Shown: positions 16,060 through 23,662 of the stretch, in pieces
Layout: every line of letters begins with the position of its first letter
Numbering within the stretch: position 1 is the stretch's first letter
NCBI GenBank assembly: GCA_022360355.1
Contig: JAKSCY010000707.1
Location: 1-24,869 of the forward strand
Length of the DNA: 24,869 bases
Origin: Chlorobiales bacterium
GTDB taxonomy: Bacteria; Bacteroidota; Chlorobiia; Chlorobiales; Chlorobiaceae
Reading direction: 5' to 3'
Notes under the pieces: model-generated
Database searches by the model: none
What the model saw: the letters and a program-made list of their open reading frames with translations, nothing else
Told to the model about the DNA's origin: nothing
Program-made: the position numbers and the translations under genes

Positions 16060-16935
16060 TCACAGCATCTCCGCCCTGTAATCATGCTCCCGGTACCGGC
16101 GTTCGGCACGGACAAAATTGCGCGATGCATAACAGTAAACACAGCGGTGCAGACAGGAACCGTAACTGCCGATATCTATGCTTCGGATACAGTTGCACTC
16201 TTCAGGCTGCCCCCGATCTTTTCCCGTGAAAAGCTCAAGGCCAAACAATTCTCTCATCAGCATATCATCGATACATTTCCCTTTATGCACATTATTCAAG
16301 GTATCCCTCTTTCCACAACCTTTTATCCGCATGCCTTCGGCAGAAGCCGCTGAAAGAAACCGCTCCTCAAGAGCAGAACGATCGCCCGGCGAAGGAACAG
16401 CATACCCCATATCTTTCAGCTTCTCCTCGATATGACGGTACCTTTTTACAAAGGTTATTATAACGTTTTTCGTTCCGGGAGAAAGCCGAAAGGCAAGCCT
16501 CGTGAAATTACGGATATGATAATCGGTGTTCAGCTCAGGGGTAATGATCACAGGATCGTAACGCCAAATTACCTTTTCAGGCCCTATGAGTTCCGCAAGT
16601 GCAAGAAAGTCGTCGATAGTCTCATCAATATCAGGGAGCCCCTTTTCATAGACACCGGGATACCCTGTTACGGTATAGAGAAAGTAATAATTGAAGCCCC
16701 TGCCGTCAAGTTCACGAAGATAAGGCTGAAGCGGCCCCGAACGTCTGGTCCAGAACACGACTGCAGCAACATCTCCGGGATGAAGTGACACCTTTTTTAT
16801 CTGCGAAGGATTATAGGGATTTACCACCTTGCAGTAACCCTTGCGCACCTTGTCGATAAACCACTCCGTGTAAAATGCCGGGATATCGGTTCTTCTGCTT
16901 GCCGAGATTATGTGCCGATTATTGCCGAACAGCAT
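16060..16935 (-). CDS. DUF1848 family protein with C-terminal radical-SAM-like Cys motif
   Basis: The 291-residue product matches the DUF1848 family, whose function is not known. The N-terminus has the family signature HIISASRRTDIPAFY, then VVNPYNP, VVFWTRR, IWRYDPVI and LSPGTKNVIITFVKRY, which read like strands of a TIM-type barrel. At the C-terminus Cys261, Cys265 and Cys268 form CX3CX2C within the segment DIGSYGSCLHRCVYCYAS. This is the iron-sulfur motif that radical SAM enzymes carry at the N-terminus. Four further cysteines (207, 221, 247, 249) might bind a second cluster. The start ATG 16935 has AGGTGGGA upstream. It lies 61 bp before copZ on the same strand and is divergent from the TPR gene. 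Confidence 0.88.
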   Translation of the reverse strand: MLFGNNRHIISASRRTDIPAFYTEWFIDKVRKGYCKVVNPYNPSQIKKVSLHPGDVAAVVFWTRRSGPLQPYLRELDGRGFNYYFLYTVTGYPGVYEKGLPDIDETIDDFLALAELIGPEKVIWRYDPVIITPELNTDYHIRNFTRLAFRLSPGTKNVIITFVKRYRHIEEKLKDMGYAVPSPGDRSALEERFLSAASAEGMRIKGCGKRDTLNNVHKGKCIDDMLMRELFGLELFTGKDRGQPEECNCIRSIDIGSYGSCLHRCVYCYASRNFVRAERRYREHDYRAEML

Positions 16936-17052
16936 AAGCTTCCCACCTGATCGTTGCGGAATTTTTCATGACGGATATATGTATATATTACTGTCTGTGA
17001 GGTCAAATCGTTGATTAGCAGGTGAAAAAGATACTCACTATATTTATTGTTC

Positions 17053-17658
17053 ATGGCCTACATTGATCGACATCTTTTTACGTCCCTGCTGCTTATCGCC
17101 GCAGTTTTTTTCATGTCAGGTTCCGCAGTCCTCACGTTGTCGGGATGCGATTCGTCATCAAAAGAGCTCAACGACCTCCAGCAAGCTGTATGGCAGAATC
17201 CAGAAGACCCCCAGGCATATATCAGGCTCGGCAATGCATATGCGAGGCAGCAGCAATACGACCAGGCCGTCGAGTCTTACGAAAAAGCTCTGTCTCTCAA
17301 CCCCCAGAGCGGCATTACCGTTTATCCTGCGCTCGGCGCTGCATATTTCAACCGGAAGAAGTACACCAAGGCGCTTGAATACTTCAAAAAAAGTCTCGAA
17401 TATTCGCCCGATGACTCTCTCCGATATTATGATATAGGCAATGTGTATCTGCAGTTGAAAAAGTGCGACCTTGCAATCGACGCATACCTTCAGGCAATTG
17501 CAAACAGCACTGCTTTTGAAGAAGCACATTACAACCTTGCAATTTGCTACATCAGAACCGGCCGAAAAGCAAAAGCTCAGGAGATTTATGCCTGGCTTCA
17601 GGATAAAAACAATTATCTTGCCGTCTCTCTGGAACGCCATCTGGAAAATAATAACTGA
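17053..17658 (+). CDS. TPR-repeat lipoprotein
   Basis: From ATG 17053 the product is 201 residues. The N-terminus has a basic start, a hydrophobic stretch and a lipobox LSGC with Cys32, so the protein is probably lipidated and held in the envelope facing the periplasm. About four tetratricopeptide repeats follow from residue ~50, with hallmarks such as AYIRLGNAYARQQQYDQAVE, then AAYFNRKKYTKALEYFKKSL, GNVYLQLKKCDLAIDAYLQA and YNLAICYIRTGRKAKA. TPR units act as protein-binding scaffolds; the partner is unknown. A TTG two codons upstream (17047) is an alternative start. It is 78 bp before menF on the same strand and may be the first gene of that transcript, although no functional link to quinone synthesis is evident. 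Confidence 0.9.
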   Translation: MAYIDRHLFTSLLLIAAVFFMSGSAVLTLSGCDSSSKELNDLQQAVWQNPEDPQAYIRLGNAYARQQQYDQAVESYEKALSLNPQSGITVYPALGAAYFNRKKYTKALEYFKKSLEYSPDDSLRYYDIGNVYLQLKKCDLAIDAYLQAIANSTAFEEAHYNLAICYIRTGRKAKAQEIYAWLQDKNNYLAVSLERHLENNN

Positions 17659-17680
17659 GCTTTCAGGGTGTAGCTCCGTA

Positions 17681-17711
17681 CCTGACAGACAGTTGGCGGC
17701 TGTTTCTCAGG
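17681..17711 (+). promoter_or_regulatory. Possible leader hairpin before menF
   Basis: CCTGA (17681-17685) pairs with TCAGG (17707-17711), and ACAG (17689-17692) with CTGT (17700-17703), around a 7-nt loop. The right arm covers part of the only AGGAG-like site (17709-17713) upstream of menF. It could modulate translation, but the stem is weak and broken by an internal loop. Confidence 0.2.
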
Positions 17712-17736
17712 AGCGAAAATCCGCTGATGTGTGCAC

Positions 17737-19152
17737 ATGGACAAACTAACCGACATTATTGAACCAGTCAGTGAGCCGCTGCCGATGGAAAAGGCTGTCA
17801 GCGCATTGCAGAAAATGGTTGCCCGTCACTCTGCCGCCACCGGAAGTATTTCAGAAAAGCACCTCCACACCTTTTCCATACATGTTGCGGCAATCGACTC
17901 TTTGCTGTGGCTCCATGATCAGGATATCTATCCGAGATTCTTCTGGTCAAACAGGGAAAGGAACGATCTCGTAGCCGGAATTGGTCTTGCAGATGTTATC
18001 GAGTATGATAAAACCGGACCAAATAGTCTGAGTTTCGATATTCTTCAGCAAGAAATCTCCAAAAAAGACCCCGATGCCCGCTATTTCGGAGGGTTCTGCT
18101 TCAATAATGAACAGCAACAGGATAACCAGTGGCTGCCTTTCAAGTCATTTACCTTTGTTCTGCCGGCTGTTCAACTGACTGTAAAAGACGGCCTCTATAC
18201 TCTCAGCTGCAATCTCATGCTTGAGCCCGGAGAAAATACCGCCGGGCAATACAACCGGCTGCTTGCCGCAATGGAAAAACTCAGCACGTCGGCCCCGGTC
18301 AACAATGTCCGTCTGCCCGAGATCAAGTCACTCTCTTTCAGCCCCGACCAGAAACAATGGATGGAAACATGCGATCTGGTTCTTGAAAGGTTCAGGGAAG
18401 GGCTGATGGGAAAAATAATTCTCGCCCGGCAAACGTTGCTTGAATTTGATTATCACTTTTCTCCTTTTCTTTTTCTGCTCAGGGACCCTTTTCCGGAAAG
18501 CTCAACCTACAGATACTATTTTGAGCCCGAAAAAGATATGGCATTCTTCAGCTTTACTCCTGAAAGGCTCTACCGGCGGGATAATGATCAGTTGTGGACG
18601 GAAGCCCTCGCTGGAACCTGCTCCAGGGAAACAATAAGCGACGGGGACGAAGATGCCTGCAAGCAGCTGCTTAACTCGGAAAAGGATATCAGGGAGCATA
18701 AATTTGTCAGGGATACCATTGCCAACGGGCTGAAGCCGATCTGCAACGAGATAGATATGGAAGAACGCGTACGGGTCTTGCAATTTAACCGCCTGGTCCA
18801 CCTGTATACCCAGTGCCGGGCAACCCTGAAACCCGGAGCAAACAACGATGCATCTGTTCTGGAAACACTTCACCCTACTCCAGCCGTAGGAGGCGTACCG
18901 AGGACCGAAGCTCTTGAACAGATAATCGACCTTGAACCGTTCAGCAGAGGGTGGTACGCAGGCCCTGTTGGCTGGATCAGCCGCAACTCCGCTGAATTCG
19001 CCGTCGGTATCCGTTCGGCGGTTGCAACAGGTAACAGCGTTTACCTTTACTCGGGCGCCGGGCTGGTCAAAGGTTCCGACCCTGCTTCCGAATGGAAAGA
19101 GGTAGACCAGAAAATCGCCGATATTCTTGCCATCACCCGCCAGAAGGTATGA
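17737..19152 (+). CDS. menF: Isochorismate synthase MenF
   Basis: MenF converts chorismate to isochorismate, the committed step of the classical menaquinone route. From ATG 17737 the product is 471 residues; a GTG at 17731 would add two, and an in-frame TGA at 17725 rules out anything longer. The C-terminal half is the chorismate-binding domain: MGKIILARQ with Lys226, TEALAGTCSRE with Glu289, LHPTPAVGGVPR (378-389), WYAGPVGW (406-413), NSAEFAVGIRS with Glu420, and YSGAGLVKGSDPASEW (438-453). The N-terminal ~190 residues are less conserved, as usual. The menD neighbour distinguishes it from salicylate- or siderophore-type isochorismate synthases. Its stop overlaps the menD start as ATGA. Confidence 0.93.
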   Translation: MDKLTDIIEPVSEPLPMEKAVSALQKMVARHSAATGSISEKHLHTFSIHVAAIDSLLWLHDQDIYPRFFWSNRERNDLVAGIGLADVIEYDKTGPNSLSFDILQQEISKKDPDARYFGGFCFNNEQQQDNQWLPFKSFTFVLPAVQLTVKDGLYTLSCNLMLEPGENTAGQYNRLLAAMEKLSTSAPVNNVRLPEIKSLSFSPDQKQWMETCDLVLERFREGLMGKIILARQTLLEFDYHFSPFLFLLRDPFPESSTYRYYFEPEKDMAFFSFTPERLYRRDNDQLWTEALAGTCSRETISDGDEDACKQLLNSEKDIREHKFVRDTIANGLKPICNEIDMEERVRVLQFNRLVHLYTQCRATLKPGANNDASVLETLHPTPAVGGVPRTEALEQIIDLEPFSRGWYAGPVGWISRNSAEFAVGIRSAVATGNSVYLYSGAGLVKGSDPASEWKEVDQKIADILAITRQKV

Positions 19153-20894
19153 CCAATAACCAGATCACCTCATTGTGGAGCACACTGATCGTCGAAGAGC
19201 TTGTGCGCCAGGGCATTAGACGTTTCTGTATTTCCCCAGGCTCACGATCAACCCCTCTTACCGCCGCAGCGGCAAGAAATTCCGAAACAGTGTGCAACGT
19301 CTTTCCCGACGAACGCGCGGCTGCTTTTTTCGCACTCGGCTTCGCGAGGGGTGCAAAAAAACCGGCCGTACTGATATGCACTTCAGGAACAGCGGTTGCA
19401 AACTATTTTCCCGCTGTGGTCGAAGCATCTCTGGACAACCAGCCAATGCTTGTTCTTTCCGCGGACAGACCTTTCGAGCTGCTTGAAACAGGAGCGAACC
19501 AGACCATACGGCAGAAAGGTATTTTCGGGAATTACATTCGCTGGGATATGGAACTCCCTGAGCCATCAGAAGAAACCCCTGCAAGGGCTTTGCTTTCGAC
19601 CATTGACCATGCTGTCCGGAAAAGCCTCGGACCGCTTCCGGGACCGGTACACCTCAACCTTCCGTTCAGGAAACCTTTCGATCCTGTCGATATCCCGGAT
19701 AACAGCTCCTGGTCTCGACCGCTGGATAGCTGGAGAGAAAAACGGGAGCCACTGAACAGCTTTGCTGCAAACGGGACAAAAACAAACCGGACAGCCGTTA
19801 CCGCGGTGAAAGAGATACTTGAAAACGCCTCAAGCCCTCTGATTGTCGCAGGACAGCTCGATAGCCCCGGCGGTGCCCGGGATGTTCTCGAACTCGCAGG
19901 AACCCTGAACGCACCATTGTATGCCGACATCTCGTCACAGCTTCGTATGCACAAAAGGCATGACCCGCTCCAGCCGATACTGCTTTCCGAACGGTTCACA
20001 TCTCTGTTCAAACCCGATACCGTCCTGCACTTCGGGGGAAAGCTTGTCGGCAAACACCTGCCGTCTGCAATCAGAACATGGGCACCGGAGCACTTCATTG
20101 TCATTAAAAATTTTCCCGGGCGGTACAACCCCGACCATAATGTCACCCTGCAGGTAGAAGCCGATCCAGGAGATTTCGCAAGCCGCCTTGCTTCGGCAAT
20201 CAACACAACGCACGGGAACGATCTTTCATTACACGTTCTATCTTCCGAGATCGAAAGAGAACTCGATGATTATTGCTCACCTGAAAGTCCTTTAACCGAG
20301 ATCTCCACAGCGAGGCTTGTCTCGGGCATAATCCCCGATAGCCACGGGCTGTTTCTTGCAAACAGCATGCCGATAAGGGACATGGATATGTATGCCGCTT
20401 TACGAAAAAACAACGCATTACCTCTTTGCGGGATGAATCGGGGCGCAAGCGGCATCGACGGCAACATCGCAACGGCAGCCGGTTTTGCCCAGGGCCTCGG
20501 GACACCTGTGACTCTTGTTATTGGCGACCTCTCATTCCTGCACGACCTCAACTCCCTTACGCTCTTGCGCAACCTGGAGTATCCCCTGCATGTTGTTGTG
20601 ATCAACAATAACGGCGGCGGAATTTTCTCATTCCTTCCCATAGCCGAGCAGAAAGATATCTTCGAGACACATTTCGGCACTCCACAGAACTACAGCATCC
20701 GTTCCGCCGCCAAAGCGTTCGGCATTGCCTGGAACAGCCCATCAACCAACGGAAGTTTCGCAGAGTGTTACTCCGAGAGGTGCCGGTCTGCCGTTTCAGG
20801 AATCATCGAGATAACCGGTTCAAGAGAAAAAAATCTCGCCGAACACCGGAACCTCAATGCAAAACTGGGGAAAATCATCGACCGGAACCTATGA
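19149..20894 (+). CDS. menD: SEPHCHC synthase MenD
   Basis: MenD is a thiamine-diphosphate enzyme that adds the succinic-semialdehyde unit from 2-oxoglutarate to isochorismate. From ATG 19149 the product is 581 residues. Conserved parts are FCISPGSRSTPLT, the catalytic glutamate in VFPDERAA (Glu55), CTSGTAVANYFPAVVEAS, LVLSADRPFELLETGANQTI, and in the C-terminal cofactor domain ANSMPIRDMD, NRGASGIDGN, GDLSFLHDLNSL and NNNGGGIFSFLP. The frame continues upstream into menF, but the ATGA overlap at 19149-19152 gives the natural coupled start. Its own stop again overlaps the next start as ATGA at 20891-20894. Confidence 0.96.
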   Translation: MTNNQITSLWSTLIVEELVRQGIRRFCISPGSRSTPLTAAAARNSETVCNVFPDERAAAFFALGFARGAKKPAVLICTSGTAVANYFPAVVEASLDNQPMLVLSADRPFELLETGANQTIRQKGIFGNYIRWDMELPEPSEETPARALLSTIDHAVRKSLGPLPGPVHLNLPFRKPFDPVDIPDNSSWSRPLDSWREKREPLNSFAANGTKTNRTAVTAVKEILENASSPLIVAGQLDSPGGARDVLELAGTLNAPLYADISSQLRMHKRHDPLQPILLSERFTSLFKPDTVLHFGGKLVGKHLPSAIRTWAPEHFIVIKNFPGRYNPDHNVTLQVEADPGDFASRLASAINTTHGNDLSLHVLSSEIERELDDYCSPESPLTEISTARLVSGIIPDSHGLFLANSMPIRDMDMYAALRKNNALPLCGMNRGASGIDGNIATAAGFAQGLGTPVTLVIGDLSFLHDLNSLTLLRNLEYPLHVVVINNNGGGIFSFLPIAEQKDIFETHFGTPQNYSIRSAAKAFGIAWNSPSTNGSFAECYSERCRSAVSGIIEITGSREKNLAEHRNLNAKLGKIIDRNL

Positions 20895-21697
20895 AAATCA
20901 CTACCTCCGGCTATACCTTTCATATTGACACTGCAGGCGGTACAGGAATGCCGTGCATTTTTATGCTCCATGGATTTCTGGGATCAGGAAAAGACTGGCG
21001 GCACTGCGCCGACAAACTGCAAAACCGCTATGCCTGTTTCATGCCCGATCTCCCCGGCCATGGAGCTACTACTGCGCTCGACAATGCCCCTCATACTTTT
21101 GAAGATATCGCCGGTCAACTGGCAGAAGCGGCCATACGCATTCGCACCGGCCCGATCCATCTTGTGGGCTACTCCATGGGGGGGCGCCTCGCCCTCTATC
21201 TTGCGCTGCACTATCCCGATCTTTTCAACAGTGCGGTTATTGTATCCTCTTCACCCGGCCTGCGAACCGAAGAGGAGCGGGCCGGGCGCCGTGAATCGGA
21301 CAACAGGCTGGCCGAACGGCTCAACGACGACTTTGAAGGGTTTCTCGACGAATGGTACAACCTGCCGCTTTTCGAGAGCCTCAGAAACCACCCGCTCTTC
21401 CTCGAAATTCTGGAACGGCGAAGGGAAAACAACCCCGCAGCACTTGCCTCTGCGCTCAGGCAGCTCAGTACAGGACGCCAGCCCTCTTTGTGGGACAAAC
21501 TCACTGAAAACAAGCTTCCGACAGTTTTTTTTATGGGCGAAAAAGATACAAAATACGTTGAGATTGCCCGCCAAATGGTTAATTTATGCCCTGATTCGGA
21601 ACAGTTTATCTTTCCCGACTGCGGCCACACGCTGCATATTGAAAACAGACACCTGTTTCTCAGCCGTCTGACCGCATTTTTACAACGCATATCTTGA
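20891..21697 (+). CDS. menH: SHCHC synthase MenH (alpha/beta hydrolase)
   Basis: MenH eliminates pyruvate from the MenD product to give SHCHC. The 268-residue alpha/beta-hydrolase has [11 protein letters not shown] (26-36) as oxyanion region, the nucleophile in GYSMGG (Ser95), Asp219 in GEKDTK and His246 in CGHTLHIE. This is a complete Ser-Asp-His triad, as in E. coli MenH. Assignment to MenH over a generic hydrolase rests on its place between menD and menB. ATG 20891 overlaps the menD stop, whereas the longer upstream frame lies inside menD. A 49-bp gap, the largest inside the men run, precedes menB. Confidence 0.92.
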   Translation: MKITTSGYTFHIDTAGGTGMPCIFMLHGFLGSGKDWRHCADKLQNRYACFMPDLPGHGATTALDNAPHTFEDIAGQLAEAAIRIRTGPIHLVGYSMGGRLALYLALHYPDLFNSAVIVSSSPGLRTEEERAGRRESDNRLAERLNDDFEGFLDEWYNLPLFESLRNHPLFLEILERRRENNPAALASALRQLSTGRQPSLWDKLTENKLPTVFFMGEKDTKYVEIARQMVNLCPDSEQFIFPDCGHTLHIENRHLFLSRLTAFLQRIS

Positions 21698-21746
21698 ACG
21701 GCTGTCTTCTTGTGACACCATTTTCAGAACAAAAAAACATTGCATC

Positions 21747-22568
21747 ATGAGCACCATAAACTGGATACAATCCGGTGAATTCACCGATATTCTTTTTCAT
21801 AAAACCGACGGCATCGCAAAAATCACCATCAATCGTCCGGAAAGACGCAACGCATTTCGTCCACAGACAGTTGTCGAAATGATCCAGGCACTTGATAATG
21901 CACGCAACGATGAGAAAATCGGCGTCATCATTCTTACCGGAGAAGGCCCGCTGGCATTCTGCTCGGGTGGCGACCAGAAAATAAGGGGCGATGCAGGCTA
22001 CGCAGACGAAAAAGGTGTCAACAGGTTGAATGTTCTCGACTTCCAGCGCAACATCCGGAACTGCCCGAAACCGGTTATCGCCATGGTTGCGGGATACGCC
22101 ATCGGCGGCGGACACGTCCTGCACATGCTCTGTGACCTGACCATTGCTGCCGACAACGCCATCTTCGGCCAGACCGGACCGAAAGTCGGTTCGTTCGACG
22201 GCGGCTGGGGTGCAAGCTACATGGCCCGCATCGTCGGACAGAAAAAAGCACGGGAGCTCTGGTATCTCTGCCGTCAGTACAACGCTGAACAGGCTCTTGA
22301 GATGGGCCTTGTCAACACGGTTGTTCCTCTCGACAAACTTGAAGAGGAAACCGTTCAGTGGTGCCGTGAAATCCTGCAACATTCACCGCTTGCGATAAGG
22401 TGCCTCAAATCGGCGCTGAACGCGGACTGCGACGGACAGGCAGGCCTGCAGGAACTTGCCGGCAACGCAACTCTGCTCTACTACATGAGCGAGGAGGCAC
22501 AGGAAGGGAAAAACGCATTCGTCGAGAAACGTAAACCGGATTTTGGAAAATTCCCTAAAAGACCTTGA
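21747..22568 (+). CDS. menB: 1,4-dihydroxy-2-naphthoyl-CoA synthase MenB
   Basis: MenB is a crotonase-fold enzyme that closes the second ring of the naphthoquinone from o-succinylbenzoyl-CoA. The 273-residue product has the oxyanion-hole segments FCSGGDQ (71-77) and [10 protein letters not shown] (118-127), then [16 protein letters not shown] (140-155), which is specific for MenB. The motif ends in the type that uses bicarbonate as the catalytic base, judged from the Gly in the QTGPKVG stretch. The C-terminus [13 protein letters not shown] is also typical. Its TGA stop overlaps the TTG start of menC. No strong ribosome-binding site precedes ATG 21747; the leader is A-rich instead. Confidence 0.96.
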   Translation: MSTINWIQSGEFTDILFHKTDGIAKITINRPERRNAFRPQTVVEMIQALDNARNDEKIGVIILTGEGPLAFCSGGDQKIRGDAGYADEKGVNRLNVLDFQRNIRNCPKPVIAMVAGYAIGGGHVLHMLCDLTIAADNAIFGQTGPKVGSFDGGWGASYMARIVGQKKARELWYLCRQYNAEQALEMGLVNTVVPLDKLEEETVQWCREILQHSPLAIRCLKSALNADCDGQAGLQELAGNATLLYYMSEEAQEGKNAFVEKRKPDFGKFPKRP

Positions 22569-23662
22569 AACCGGGTTTCGCATCCATATACCGTTACTCC
22601 ATCCCTTTTGTCAGACCGGTTCCCGTTCGGGGCACCAGCCTCGGCACAAGGGATGGCCTTGTTCTGGGGCTGACAACCGGTGACGGCCTCCACACCGGTT
22701 TCGGAGAAATAGCGCCGCTGCCCGGCCTTCATGAAGAAACACTTCCTGAAGCTCTCGGACAATGCTGTTCACTGATCCTTTCACTCAAGCTTTCCTTCGG
22801 TGACCTGTCAATCAGCGACGCAGGGAAAAATCTTCCTGAAAACCTCTACCCTTCGGTCCGCACAGGTATTGAAATGGCATTACTGAACCTGCAGTCAACT
22901 GTGGGCAACACCTTTCCGTCATTCCCCGGCGCACCTGAAGCAGCAAAAAAATTGCCGCTCAACACACTTCTTTTCGGTGACTCTACCTCTGTCCTTGCTA
23001 TGGCAGAGGATTATTTCCGGCAGGGATACCGCACCTTCAAGCTGAAAGTACCGGCTGATGATCCAGGTCTCGCCGTCGAACAGGTACTCGAACTGCGCTC
23101 CACTTTCGGCGAAAAGATATCCCTGCGTCTCGACAGCAACCGCTCGTTCGGACTGAAAAATGCCTGCACCTTTTTCAGCCGGATTCCTGCAGACAACATA
23201 GAGTACATCGAAGAACCGCTTGCCGATCCGTTGCTTATCCCCGAATTCTTCAACCGGACAGGCGTCCGCTCGGCACTTGACGAGTCGCTCTGGATGAGTC
23301 CCGGCATATGGGACAACATCCCGCATGACTGCTTCGGAGGTGTCGTCCTCAAACCGTCAAGGCTTGGAAGCTTTTCCAAAACGCTCAGGCTCGCTTTGGC
23401 AGCTGAAGCGGAGAACATCCCCGCCATCATCAGTGCAGCCTATGAGTCCGGGATCAGTCTCGGCTTCTATACCCGTCTCGCGTCGGTCATCTCGGAAAAA
23501 CCGGCAGCCTGCGGCCTCGACACTTTCCGGCAGCTCAGCCGGGACATTCTTCCCGAGCCGCTTCATGCCGAAACGGGCAGTCTTGTTCCTGAAAAAGCGT
23601 ATCGGAACAGCCTTCAACCGGAGCTGTCGAGACTCAACCTCATCAAAGAATGGACCTTGTAG
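22565..23662 (+). CDS. menC: o-succinylbenzoate synthase MenC
   Basis: MenC dehydrates SHCHC to o-succinylbenzoate and belongs to the enolase superfamily. The 365-residue product has the expected barrel residues: the KxK pair in TFKLKVP (Lys159, Lys161), the metal ligands Asp190 in RLDSN, Glu216 in IEEPL and Asp239 in ALDES, and Lys263 in VLKPSRLG. The start is TTG 22565, read from an overlap TTGA with the menB stop. No ATG nearby keeps the conserved N-terminal strand, and coupling to menB explains how a weak start could work. The last 13 bases overlap menE. Confidence 0.92.
   Translation: MKPGFASIYRYSIPFVRPVPVRGTSLGTRDGLVLGLTTGDGLHTGFGEIAPLPGLHEETLPEALGQCCSLILSLKLSFGDLSISDAGKNLPENLYPSVRTGIEMALLNLQSTVGNTFPSFPGAPEAAKKLPLNTLLFGDSTSVLAMAEDYFRQGYRTFKLKVPADDPGLAVEQVLELRSTFGEKISLRLDSNRSFGLKNACTFFSRIPADNIEYIEEPLADPLLIPEFFNRTGVRSALDESLWMSPGIWDNIPHDCFGGVVLKPSRLGSFSKTLRLALAAEAENIPAIISAAYESGISLGFYTRLASVISEKPAACGLDTFRQLSRDILPEPLHAETGSLVPEKAYRNSLQPELSRLNLIKEWTL

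Noticed and set aside
16936..17052. TATATA-rich divergent gap between DUF1848 and the TPR gene as a defined promoter pair
   Set aside because: Several TATATT-like boxes occur but none has a partner -35 at 16-18 bp, so no specific promoter was called.
19532..20206. 224-codon minus-strand frame
   Set aside because: Antisense to menD and rich in Ser/Arg/Gly low-complexity runs; shadow of a real gene.
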